Assembly: GCA_021324685.1 (NCBI GenBank)
Contig: JAJPIQ010000008.1
Coordinates: 1-47,342 of the forward strand
DNA from: Bacteroidota bacterium
GTDB lineage: Bacteria > Bacteroidota > Ignavibacteria > Palsa-1295
DNA length: 47,342 nucleotides
Reading direction: 5' to 3'
Shown one piece after another: positions 8,002 to 15,754 of the stretch. How positions within the stretch are numbered: the stretch's first letter is position 1; the number at the start of each line of letters is the position of its first letter. A model generated the notes under the pieces. It ran no database searches and had not been told where the DNA came from. It worked only from the letters and a program-made list of their open reading frames with translations. Both the position numbers and the translations under genes were made by a program.

Positions 8002-9309
8002 ATGTCGCTCAGCGGATTTCACGATACGATCGTCGCTCCGAGCACGGCTGAGGGCCGGGCGGCGCTGGCGATCGTCCGCATTTCGGGCTGGGGGGCGGTC
8101 CAAATCGTTTCGAAGGTCGTAAGTGAGCCCGAAGGACTTTGGGTGGCCCGGTCGGGCAGTTCGTTTTACACCCGGATTCACCCCCCATCCGCGGCCGGGC
8201 CGGGGGAGTTCATCGATGATGTCGTCATCCACGTTTTCCGAGCGCCGCGGTCATACACGGGCGAGGACCTTATTGAAATTACGTCCCATGGTTCGCCGGT
8301 GATCGCTCGGCAAATTCTGGGTGCGCTCGTCGCCTGCGGCGCGCGCCAGGCCGAGCCGGGGGAATTTTCCCGGCGGGCCTTCTTTAACGGCAAGATCGCA
8401 ATCGAAGATGCGGAACTTATTTCGATCAAAGCCGATGCGCATTCGGAAGCCGAACTCCGCGGCGCGGAACTCGCGATGCGGGAAAAATACCATCGCCTGA
8501 AAAAAGCCTACGATGCCCTCATCGCACTCATCGCTCGGGTCGATGCCGAGATCGACTTTGGCGAATCCGACGATATCGAGATCGAGGACTTCGATGAACG
8601 GGTGCACGAAGCGACGCAATCGCTCGAAGCGCTTATGCGCGAAAGCACGAATCGCCGCTTAAATACAGGGTTTTTCAGCGTTGCCTTTACGGGACCTCCT
8701 AATGTCGGCAAGAGCAGCGTGTTCAATGCGCTATTGAATTTCGAGCGGAGTATCGTGAGCGAAGTTCCCGGCACGACGCGCGATTATGTCGAGGCGTTTA
8801 TCGAGGTCGAAGGCTTCCGGGTAAAATTGATCGACACCGCAGGAATTCGAGAGACCGGGGAGTCGATCGAAGCGCGCGGCATCACCCTTGGTGCGAACGC
8901 CGCGACGCGCGCCGATATTTCGCTCCGTGTGACCGATCCCACAGACCGCGCACCGCGCACGCAGAGCGGGAACGTTCTTTTGCACAATAAAAAAGATCTC
9001 GATGGATGGCAGGACGCGCTTTCGGTCTCCGCGCGGACCGGCGAAGGCATGCCCGACCTGCACGCATGGCTTGCAAGGGAACTTCAAAAAAAATCGCCGG
9101 AGCTGAGCCAGATCCGTTTGAGCGAGACTGAAATGACCAGATTGGAACATGTTCGGTCCCGGCTCGAAGAAGTTAATGCCGGCATGGAACCGGCACTCCT
9201 CGCGGAGGATTTGCGAAATGCCGCTTCCGAGCTTGCTATGCTACTTGGCGAAAATATAAGCGCCAATAGCCTGGACTACATTTTTTCAAAAATGTGCATT
9301 GGAAAGTAA
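8002..9309 (+). CDS. mnmE: tRNA uridine-5-carboxymethylaminomethyl(34) synthesis GTPase MnmE
   Basis: MnmE works with MnmG to place the cmnm5 group on wobble uridine 34 of several tRNAs, using a methylene-folate. At 435 residues it is near family length. The N-terminal folate-binding domain includes TIVAPSTAEGRAALAIVRISG and SYTGEDLIEI. The inserted G domain has G1 (GPPNVGKSS, about 231-239), G2 (GTTRDY), G3 (DTAGIRE) and G4 (NKKD). The protein ends with the diagnostic CIGK motif, whose Cys is important for catalysis. It is followed by mnmG after 91 bp of AT-rich DNA, so the functional pair is genetically linked, and it is divergent from the Kelch gene. Identification is secure. Confidence 0.97.
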   Translation: MSLSGFHDTIVAPSTAEGRAALAIVRISGWGAVQIVSKVVSEPEGLWVARSGSSFYTRIHPPSAAGPGEFIDDVVIHVFRAPRSYTGEDLIEITSHGSPVIARQILGALVACGARQAEPGEFSRRAFFNGKIAIEDAELISIKADAHSEAELRGAELAMREKYHRLKKAYDALIALIARVDAEIDFGESDDIEIEDFDERVHEATQSLEALMRESTNRRLNTGFFSVAFTGPPNVGKSSVFNALLNFERSIVSEVPGTTRDYVEAFIEVEGFRVKLIDTAGIRETGESIEARGITLGANAATRADISLRVTDPTDRAPRTQSGNVLLHNKKDLDGWQDALSVSARTGEGMPDLHAWLARELQKKSPELSQIRLSETEMTRLEHVRSRLEEVNAGMEPALLAEDLRNAASELAMLLGENISANSLDYIFSKMCIGK

Positions 9310-9400
9310 AAAATATAAAGAAAAGTGATGACTTCATTAATTATCCTTCATGAAAACTGTATCAAGCTTTAACTGACAAACTATTCGTTAAGAACAGTAA

Positions 9401-11320
9401 TTGTTCCACGTGGAACACTTTAAATTGGATGAAATACCAAATTTGGAAGAAATAGCCGACATACAAGCAATAGCAGACATATTAGTAATCGGAGGCGGAC
9501 ATGCAGGAATCGAAGCCGCCAATGCAGCGCATAAAATGGGGCTGAAGGTCCGGCTCGTCTCGATGTCAGCCGAAAAAGTCGGGACGCTTTCCTGTAATCC
9601 GGCCGTGGGTGGAACGGCAAAGGGGCAGGTCGTGAAAGAGATCGATGCACTGGGCGGCCTGATGGGTGAAATTACAGACGAGTGTTCGCTCCAGTTCAGG
9701 ATGCTGAACCGCTCGAAGGGTCCCGCCGTCTGGTCGCCACGCAGCCAGGTCAGCCGAAGCCGCTACCCAACCATCGCCCAAAGAAAACTTCTGGAATTGG
9801 ACCCAGATATTATCTTCGAGGGATCGGTCGAGAAGATATGGATCGAAGGAGGCAGGGTTGTAGGAGTGATCCTCGGCAATTCCGAACGACTTCGGGCAAA
9901 GGCTGTAATCGTTTGCGCCGGGACGTTTTTGAATGGTGTGATGCATACGGGACTCGACCAGACGTCCGGCGGGCGGTTCGGCGAAAGGGCCGCAACCCTG
10001 CGTACAGAACCGGAGGGAGTTCTAAAGCTCGCGACAGCAAGGCTGAAGACTGGTACTCCGCCGCGTGTATCGCTCAATTCGATCGATACGTCGAATTTAG
10101 AAGTCCAGCCCGGAGATGAGATTCCGATTCCTTTCTCTTACAGGACGGAATTTACTCCTAAAAATACGATCAGTTGCTGGCTGACTCATACATCGAAGAA
10201 AACGCATGATATTCTCGCCACGGGATTCGACCGGTCGCCGATGTTCCGAGGCGTGATTCAGGGTAAAGGACCGCGATATTGCCCTTCGATCGAGGACAAG
10301 ATAGTCCGTTTTGCGGAGAGAAACGAGCACCATATTTTTTTAGAGCCTGAGGAGGCGGACGGCGATGTCGTATATGTAAATGGATTTTCGACCAGTTTGC
10401 CTGCCGATGTCCAGTTGGAAGCTTTACGATCGCTTCCAGGGCTCGAAAATGTAGAAATGCTTCGGCCAGGATATGCGGTAGAATATGATTATTTCCCGGC
10501 TTATCAGCTCCATCATACGCTCGAAAGTAAGCAAGTCGAGGGACTTTACTTTGCGGGGCAGGTCAATGGGACCTCGGGTTATGAAGAAGCCGCGGGCCAG
10601 GGGCTTGTGGCAGGAATTAATGCCTCAGCCAAAATAAAGGGGCTGCCGAAGTTTATCTTAGGGCGCGATGAAGCTTATATTGGAGTTATGATCGATGACC
10701 TGATCAATAAGGTCCAGGAAGAGCCTTACCGGCTTTTTACTTCAAGTGCAGAACATCGGCTTTTGCTGCGGCAGGATAATGCGGACCTTCGTCTTTACGA
10801 AAAGGCGTTTAAATATGGATTGATTTCGCTAAGCGAGCGCGAAAAAGTTAGCGAAAAACAGTATTTGATCCGCGCTGCTTTGGAATGGGCAGAGACAGAG
10901 CGCATGACGGTCAGCGAAAATCCGCTGGTCCGAGACAGCGTTAAAAATCGAGTTAAATCGAAGAAGGGATCGCTGCGTGAGTGGCTTGAAAAATCAGAGG
11001 CTAAGGTAAAGGATGTCTTGCTCGCGAGAAATGATGCCATCGAGATTGCCGAAACCGAGATAATTTATGAGGGCTACGTTAAGCGGCATCATCAGCAGAT
11101 TGCCCGATTGAAGGAGAGCGAAGAGCGAGAGATTCCGGCAGACTTCAGTTTCAGTACAATTCCATCCCTGAGCAAGGAAGCACGCGAAGTCCTGCTCAAA
11201 GTTCAGCCATCGACAATTGGGCAGGCGTCGAGATTGGCTGGCGTTACGCCAGCCGATTCAGCAATTTTGATGGCGGCCGTGCAACGGAAGATGTTCCACG
11301 TGGAACAAATTGCAAAATAG
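9401..11320 (+). CDS. mnmG: tRNA uridine-5-carboxymethylaminomethyl(34) synthesis enzyme MnmG
   Basis: MnmG (GidA) is the FAD/NADH partner of MnmE in wobble-uridine modification. The dinucleotide-binding motif [10 protein letters not shown] lies at residues 31-40, followed by the family signatures [13 protein letters not shown] and GPAVWSPR and the C-terminal helical region. The length of 639 is normal. The frame opens at a TTG at 9401, directly after an in-frame TAA. The first residues MFHVEH, and MFHVEQ near the C-terminus, are encoded by two identical parS-like palindromes. The start may therefore really be a later codon: candidates are the GTG at 9410 and the TTGs around 9425-9443. The N-terminus also has an internal repeat ([10 protein letters not shown]). 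murQ follows after 36 bp. Confidence 0.96.
   Translation: MFHVEHFKLDEIPNLEEIADIQAIADILVIGGGHAGIEAANAAHKMGLKVRLVSMSAEKVGTLSCNPAVGGTAKGQVVKEIDALGGLMGEITDECSLQFRMLNRSKGPAVWSPRSQVSRSRYPTIAQRKLLELDPDIIFEGSVEKIWIEGGRVVGVILGNSERLRAKAVIVCAGTFLNGVMHTGLDQTSGGRFGERAATLRTEPEGVLKLATARLKTGTPPRVSLNSIDTSNLEVQPGDEIPIPFSYRTEFTPKNTISCWLTHTSKKTHDILATGFDRSPMFRGVIQGKGPRYCPSIEDKIVRFAERNEHHIFLEPEEADGDVVYVNGFSTSLPADVQLEALRSLPGLENVEMLRPGYAVEYDYFPAYQLHHTLESKQVEGLYFAGQVNGTSGYEEAAGQGLVAGINASAKIKGLPKFILGRDEAYIGVMIDDLINKVQEEPYRLFTSSAEHRLLLRQDNADLRLYEKAFKYGLISLSEREKVSEKQYLIRAALEWAETERMTVSENPLVRDSVKNRVKSKKGSLREWLEKSEAKVKDVLLARNDAIEIAETEIIYEGYVKRHHQQIARLKESEEREIPADFSFSTIPSLSKEAREVLLKVQPSTIGQASRLAGVTPADSAILMAAVQRKMFHVEQIAK
9402..9417. 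promoter_or_regulatory. parS-like centromere site 1
   Basis: This is the perfect 16-bp palindrome TGTTCCACGTGGAACA. It matches the known ParB-binding parS sequences of bacterial chromosomes (consensus TGTTTCACGTGAAACA, with the TTCCACGTGGAA variant known from pseudomonads). It sits one base after the TTG start of mnmG. parS sites normally lie near the replication origin, which fits dnaA and yidC in this window. No parA or parB is present here. Confidence 0.85.
11292..11307. promoter_or_regulatory. parS-like centromere site 2
   Basis: This is a second perfect TGTTCCACGTGGAACA palindrome, identical to the one at 9402-9417 and 1,890 bp away. It lies inside the last codons of mnmG, where it encodes MFHVEQ. 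Two identical 16-bp palindromes in 2 kb cannot be chance, and both are kept within a conserved coding frame. Confidence 0.85.
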
Positions 11321-11356
11321 ATATAAATACTAATTTATTTCTACCTTTATATAAAT

Positions 11357-12274
11357 ATGCCTTCAGCTTTATTCGATGAAGTCCAGAGCTTAGCTACGGA
11401 GCAGCGAAACGAGGCTTCCATGCGAATGGACGAAATGTCCGCGCGAGAGATCCTGGAGTTGATCAATAGGGAAGACGCAAAAGTAGCGGAGGGCGTCCGA
11501 GTCGAGATCCCTCATATCGAAGTGGTCGTAAATGAATTGGTCGAGCGGTTCAAGCTCGGCGGGCGGCTGATTTATGTGGGTGCCGGGACGAGCGGGCGAA
11601 TGGGGATCGTCGATGCAGCGGAGTGCCCGCCGACGTTCGGGACCGATCCCACGATGGTCCAGGCAATTATTGCCGGCGGCCAGAAGGCGGTATTTCAGGC
11701 CCAGGAAGGTGCGGAAGATAGACCACAAAATGGGGCGAAGGAAATCGAACGCATTGGAGTGATCGCGCGCGACCTCGTGATAGGAATTGCTGCCAGCAAG
11801 CGAACGCCGTTCGTCCTCGGCGCGCTGGAGCGGGCGTTCGAACTGGGAGCTTTTACCGTACTGCTTACCACAAATCCGCGCGAGAGCGTACGATATGATT
11901 ATTTGAAAGAGACGATTTGCCCGGTGGTCGGTCCGGAAGTGTTAATGGGATCGACACGAATGAAGTCCGCCGTAGCGCAGAAAATGGTTCTCACGATGAT
12001 CACAACGACGGCGATGGTGCGGCTCGGTAAGGTCTTCGAAAATATGATGGTCGATCTTCAGCTTACAAATAAGAAATTAGAAGAACGCGCCAGGCGAATT
12101 GTGATGATCGCGACCGGCTGCGATTACGACAAGGCCACGGAACTGCTTGTCTCGACCGCCGGGCATGTCAAAACGGCGATCGTGATGCAGATCGGGAACC
12201 TATCGAAGCCGGAGGCGCAGGAAAAACTTAATGCGGCCGATGGATTTGTCAGGCGTGCGTTGACGTTTACGTAA
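11357..12274 (+). CDS. murQ: N-acetylmuramic acid 6-phosphate etherase MurQ
   Basis: MurQ cleaves the lactyl ether of MurNAc-6-phosphate to give GlcNAc-6-phosphate and D-lactate during recycling of peptidoglycan fragments in the cytoplasm. The 305-residue protein has the SIS sugar-isomerase fold and the family signature GAGTSGRMGIVDAAECPPTF (about residues 73-92). Further conserved stretches are GIAASKRTPFVLGAL and GPEVLMGSTRMKSAVAQKM. The length is typical. It lies 36 bp after mnmG and 4 bp before uppP, so murQ and uppP are very likely cotranscribed and both serve cell-wall precursor economy. No MurNAc transporter or kinase is adjacent. Confidence 0.95.
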   Translation: MPSALFDEVQSLATEQRNEASMRMDEMSAREILELINREDAKVAEGVRVEIPHIEVVVNELVERFKLGGRLIYVGAGTSGRMGIVDAAECPPTFGTDPTMVQAIIAGGQKAVFQAQEGAEDRPQNGAKEIERIGVIARDLVIGIAASKRTPFVLGALERAFELGAFTVLLTTNPRESVRYDYLKETICPVVGPEVLMGSTRMKSAVAQKMVLTMITTTAMVRLGKVFENMMVDLQLTNKKLEERARRIVMIATGCDYDKATELLVSTAGHVKTAIVMQIGNLSKPEAQEKLNAADGFVRRALTFT

Positions 12275-12278
12275 GCGC

Positions 12279-13109
12279 ATGACGCTTTCCATCTCCATCA
12301 TCGCGACGATCCTCGGCGTTATCGAGGGACTCACGGAATTTCTACCGATCTCTTCGACCGGACATCTTATCGTATTCGACCGCATCCTCGGATTTCAGAC
12401 GATGCTGCAGAATCCGGACAAGGCCGAACTCTTCGAAGTGGTGATTCAGCTCGGTGCCATACTCGCGATTGGGGCGCTGTTTCGAAAGCGGCTTATGGAG
12501 AGCATCTTTTCGAGATCGCTCGAATCGAACGCCGGGCGGCTTCGAACCCATCTATTGATCGCGTTTTTGCCGGCTGCGGTCCTTGGGCTCCTAACTCATA
12601 AGTTTATCACGACGTATCTCTTCGGACCGCTCACGATCGGTATTACGCTCGTCGTCGGCGGGATCATTATCATCATCATCGAGAGATCGACCCGCGAAGA
12701 CAAGCGAACGATCACGATCGATTCCCTGAGCTGGAAAGATTCTCTCATCATCGGGCTGGCGCAATCGCTTTCGCTTATTCCGGGAACCTCCCGCGCGGCG
12801 GCGACGATCATGGGTGCGATGTTGCGTGGTGTAAAACGTGCTTCGGCGACCGAATTTTCATTCCTTCTGGCCTTCCCGACGATGATCGCTGCAAGCGGTT
12901 ATGAAATGATGAAATATCGCGACCTGCTCACGCGCGATATGCTCGGAATGATCATGATCGGTTTTATTACCTCGTTCGTTGTCGCGTTGGCGGTGGTTGC
13001 CTGGTTTATTCGGTACGTCCAGCGGCATCCATTCACGGGATTCGGCATTTATCGAATTGCATTTGGGGCTTTTGTGCTTGCTTTATGGGCTGCCAAAGTG
13101 CTTATGTAG
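12279..13109 (+). CDS. uppP: Undecaprenyl-diphosphatase UppP (BacA)
   Basis: UppP dephosphorylates undecaprenyl diphosphate to regenerate the lipid carrier for peptidoglycan and polysaccharide synthesis. The 276-residue protein has about eight membrane segments. The two catalytic motifs are clear: EGLTEFLPISSTGH (residues 16-29) and PGTSRAAATIMGAMLRG, containing the conserved Ser-Arg pair. It starts 4 bp after the murQ stop, which implies translational coupling. Downstream, nested hairpins and a terminator-like structure end the unit. Confidence 0.96.
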   Translation: MTLSISIIATILGVIEGLTEFLPISSTGHLIVFDRILGFQTMLQNPDKAELFEVVIQLGAILAIGALFRKRLMESIFSRSLESNAGRLRTHLLIAFLPAAVLGLLTHKFITTYLFGPLTIGITLVVGGIIIIIIERSTREDKRTITIDSLSWKDSLIIGLAQSLSLIPGTSRAAATIMGAMLRGVKRASATEFSFLLAFPTMIAASGYEMMKYRDLLTRDMLGMIMIGFITSFVVALAVVAWFIRYVQRHPFTGFGIYRIAFGAFVLALWAAKVLM

Positions 13110-13124
13110 AGCTCTGGAGAACAT

Positions 13125-13155
13125 GAATTTCGTTACATAATGTAATATGAAATTC
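13125..13155. repeat. Nested inverted repeat after uppP
   Basis: Outer arms GAATTTC and GAAATTC enclose a perfect inner palindrome, TTACAT-A-ATGTAA. The two nested dyads span 31 bp, starting 16 bp after the uppP stop. It has no T-tract, so it looks more like an operator or an mRNA-stabilising hairpin than a terminator. Confidence 0.55.
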
Positions 13156-13178
13156 AGAACGAAATGGTCCCAACCTCT

Positions 13179-13203
13179 AAAAATGGCCAAAAAAGCCATT
13201 TTT
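13179..13203 (+). terminator. Rho-independent terminator of the murQ-uppP unit
   Basis: The stem AAAAATGGC / GCCATTTTT has a 7-nt A-rich loop (CAAAAAA) and is followed by T-rich sequence. It lies 70 bp after uppP. The A/T flanks would allow use in both directions. Confidence 0.6.
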
Positions 13204-13357
13204 TGCTTTTAGGGTCATTTGGCAATGCCTTTGTAATAATTATGGTCACAGAGTTACTCACTCTATAAAATGAGTCTTTTCTCAAAAGCGCGGATGTCTT
13301 ATCATCCGGCTCATCTTGACCTCCTACAGTCACATAAAGAACAGGGCGAGAGAACAG

Positions 13358-13389
13358 AAAGGCGAGTACTACGATTAGTATTCGCCTTT
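13358..13389. terminator. Strong hairpin 3' of the small secreted gene, probable terminator
   Basis: The arms AAAGGCGAGTACT and AGTATTCGCCTTT form a 13-bp stem with one G-U pair and a 6-nt loop. It lies 45 bp past the stop of the minus-strand gene ending at 13435. The T-rich tail is better on the plus strand (CAATTTTT), so direction is uncertain. Confidence 0.5.
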
Positions 13390-13434
13390 CAATTTTTAAA
13401 TCGTTGAATCCGCGTTCGAATCGCGGTGGGACGT

Positions 13435-14010
13435 TTAGCGATTGTCGTATGTCCTTGGCCTGGCCCGCTCCTGTTGAGGGTTATTGTCGGAAATGATCAC
13501 GCCGTCCATATGCTCGCGCGTCGAATTTTTATCCATCAAAACTCGGACGCTGCCATGGAATTTCGCTCCGGAATGCCGATATCTTTTTTGAGGAGGGTGC
13601 TTATATTCGTAGCGTGCACCGGTCGAAGTCCGCAAATACCACACGCCCGACTTAGTCCGGTAAATTTTGCCGGAAACGGTGATATCCGAAATTGGCAGAT
13701 CGATGGGGTATCGCACGGTATCGATACGAGCGAGTACGCGAACGATATCGCCTAACATACAGATGGAAGCCATGCCTTTCGTCGGTTCGGCTTTGATTAC
13801 GATATGCTGGCCTTCCACGCGCAGGGGATACACAATGCCCGTATCGCCGACAAGCTCATAACGCTTACCGAGCGAGGTTTGAAGATACCAGCAGCCTCCT
13901 TCGAGCGTCGAATGGTGCATGATGCCGGAAATCGTGATCCAGTTCTCCTCGTCCTGCGCAATAGCTTGCGTAGATACTGCCAGTAGGACAATAAAAAGGA
14001 ATGTTCTCAT
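13435..14010 (-). CDS. Small secreted protein with two related beta-domain repeats
   Basis: I take the start at the ATG at 14010 because it gives a clean signal peptide (MRTFLFIVLLAVSTQAIAQ). The open frame extends 16 codons further upstream without such a signal. The 191-residue product has two halves of similar pattern: ITISGIMHHS, then GCWYLQTSLGKRYELVG, then a hydrophobic strand; and ITVSGKIYRT, then GVWYLRTSTGARYEYK, then a strand (VRVLMD). This looks like a duplicated small OB-fold-like domain of the DUF5818 kind, though I am not sure of the family. The C-terminus is basic and hydrophilic, with no T9SS tail, so a periplasmic location is likely. It is divergent from the CoA ligase gene. 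Confidence 0.75.
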   Translation of the reverse strand: MRTFLFIVLLAVSTQAIAQDEENWITISGIMHHSTLEGGCWYLQTSLGKRYELVGDTGIVYPLRVEGQHIVIKAEPTKGMASICMLGDIVRVLARIDTVRYPIDLPISDITVSGKIYRTKSGVWYLRTSTGARYEYKHPPQKRYRHSGAKFHGSVRVLMDKNSTREHMDGVIISDNNPQQERARPRTYDNR

Positions 14011-14085
14011 GAATTTTTCTACGTCGATCTGGGGGAAAGTAACACTTCGAACTTCCATGCTAAAAGTTTTGTAAATTTAGAGCAT

Positions 14086-14091
14086 TATAAT
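14086..14091 (+). promoter_or_regulatory. Possible -10 element for the CoA ligase gene
   Basis: TATAAT lies 16 bp before the ATG at 14108, in the 97-bp divergent spacer. No convincing -35 partner is visible; TAAATTTA just upstream resembles the Bacteroidota element weakly. A GGAAG Shine-Dalgarno at 14098-14102 supports the ATG at 14108 over the GTG at 14102. Confidence 0.3.
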
Positions 14092-14107
14092 ATCATCGGA
14101 AGTGCCC

Positions 14108-15748
14108 ATGTCGTACGAAAAATTTATGAACGAACTTCCGCCCCGCGAATACTGGGGCGAGCGTGTCTACACCCGTCCGGAATTCAACTATCCTGACGAT
14201 CTGAATGCCGCCGCGGAACTCATCGATCGCAATGTCGCGGAAGGGCGCGGCTCACGTCCGGCGATTTATTATAAAGACCAGGTCATCACCTACGGTGAAT
14301 TGCTCGCGGACGTTAATAAAATGGGCCATGCGCTCAAACAGCTTGGCATCGAGCCCGGCGATCGCATCCTCATGCGGTTTCCAAATACGCCAACGGCCAT
14401 TGCGGTGTGGCTTGCCACACTCAAGATTGGCGGTGTTGCCGTTATGATCATGACAATGCTTCGAAGTCGTGAAATCAGCTATCGCACAAACGATGCTGAA
14501 TGCAAGCTCGTCCTCTGCGATGCCGCGTTTATCGATGAAGTTGAAAAAGCGGAACCTGCCATGACGACCGTCCGCGAAATTCTTGTAACGGATGGTTCCC
14601 ATCCGCGGTATCGTTCCTTCGAAGACCTTTGGAAAAATGAACCGCCCACATTGGCTCCCGCAAAACTTTCGCGATATGACCTTGCGCTCATCGGTTATAC
14701 ATCGGGCTCTACCGGCGATGCCAAGGGGACCGTTCATTTTCAGGACGATGTGTTAGCGATCGCCGATGGCTACGCGCGCAATATTTTAACTCCGACCGAA
14801 CACGATATTTTTACCGGCCATCCACCGCTCGCATTTACGTTCGGCTTAGGCGGTCTTCTCGTATTTCCGTTTCGGTTCGGCGCGAGTACGGTGCTTCTCG
14901 ACCAGTTCACTCCGGAAAACATGCTGAAGACGATCTCGAACTACAACGCGACGATCTCGTTCTGTGCGCCGACCTGCTATAATATGATGATGCGCCTGGA
15001 CGAAAAGAATGAGTACGACCTCTCGAAACTGCGCATTGGCGTGAGCGCCGGCGAAACGCTGCCCAAACCCATCTACGAAAAATGGAAAGCGAAATACGGC
15101 GTCGATCTGCTGGATGGAATTGGTTCCACCGAAATGCTGCATATCTTCGTTACCAACCGTCCCGGGGATGTCCGGGGCGGAGCAACGGGTAAGCCGGTGC
15201 CAGGATACCAGGCAAAGATTGTCGATGAACAGGGACGGGAACTTCCACCGAACACACCTGGCCTGATCGCCGTCCAGGGTCCGACAAGTTGCCGGTACTG
15301 GAAAAAGCCCGAACGCCAAATGGGATATGTCATGAACGGGTGGAATGTGCCCGGTGATGTATTTGTGATGGACGAGGAGGGATATTTTTATTACCAATGC
15401 CGCAACGATGACCTTATTATTACCGGTGGATACAACGTATCGCCGCCGGAACTTGAATCGGTCATCAACGAACATCCGGCCGTGAAGGAATCGGCCGTCG
15501 TTCCCAAGCCTGACGATCTCCGTGGGGCCATTGTTAAGGCGTATGTTGTCCTAAAACCGGGCGAGCAGGGAAGTGTGCATTTGGTAAAAGATATTCAGGA
15601 TTTCGTGAAACGGGAACTCGCACCCTATAAATATCCGCGCGAAGTAGAATTTATCGACGCACTGCCGCGAACCGATACGGGCAAAGTGCAACGCTACGTG
15701 CTCCGGGACCGGGCAAAACAGGAAATGGAAAACCTCGTCGAAGCGTAA
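14108..15748 (+). CDS. AMP-dependent acyl/aryl-CoA ligase (benzoate-CoA ligase-like)
   Basis: This enzyme of the ANL superfamily activates a carboxylic acid through an acyl-AMP to its CoA thioester. The 546-residue protein has all core motifs: the P-loop YTSGSTGDAKGTVH (about residue 196), the A5 motif DGIGSTEM, the A8 motif around GYFYYQCRNDDLIITGGYNVSP, and the A10 catalytic lysine in RTDTGKVQRY. The N-terminus (PREYWGERVYTRPEFNYPDDLNAA) and the region around PPLAFTFGLGG most resemble benzoate- and 2-aminobenzoate-CoA ligases. The substrate cannot be settled from sequence. It stands alone; no degradation genes are adjacent. The start at 14108 is chosen for its Shine-Dalgarno. Confidence 0.9.
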   Translation: MSYEKFMNELPPREYWGERVYTRPEFNYPDDLNAAAELIDRNVAEGRGSRPAIYYKDQVITYGELLADVNKMGHALKQLGIEPGDRILMRFPNTPTAIAVWLATLKIGGVAVMIMTMLRSREISYRTNDAECKLVLCDAAFIDEVEKAEPAMTTVREILVTDGSHPRYRSFEDLWKNEPPTLAPAKLSRYDLALIGYTSGSTGDAKGTVHFQDDVLAIADGYARNILTPTEHDIFTGHPPLAFTFGLGGLLVFPFRFGASTVLLDQFTPENMLKTISNYNATISFCAPTCYNMMMRLDEKNEYDLSKLRIGVSAGETLPKPIYEKWKAKYGVDLLDGIGSTEMLHIFVTNRPGDVRGGATGKPVPGYQAKIVDEQGRELPPNTPGLIAVQGPTSCRYWKKPERQMGYVMNGWNVPGDVFVMDEEGYFYYQCRNDDLIITGGYNVSPPELESVINEHPAVKESAVVPKPDDLRGAIVKAYVVLKPGEQGSVHLVKDIQDFVKRELAPYKYPREVEFIDALPRTDTGKVQRYVLRDRAKQEMENLVEA

Positions 15749-15754
15749 AAAGTG

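Larger units (their letters stand above)
13110..13434. other. Hairpin-rich intergenic region, no gene recognised
   Basis: This 325-bp gap separates the converging uppP and 13435 genes. It contains a nested palindrome (13125-13155), a terminator hairpin (13179-13203), a 6-bp stem with loop TCTTAT (13291-13308), and a 13-bp stem (13358-13389). No ORF with coding character and no tRNA fold was found. A structured small RNA is possible but not shown. Confidence 0.5.
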
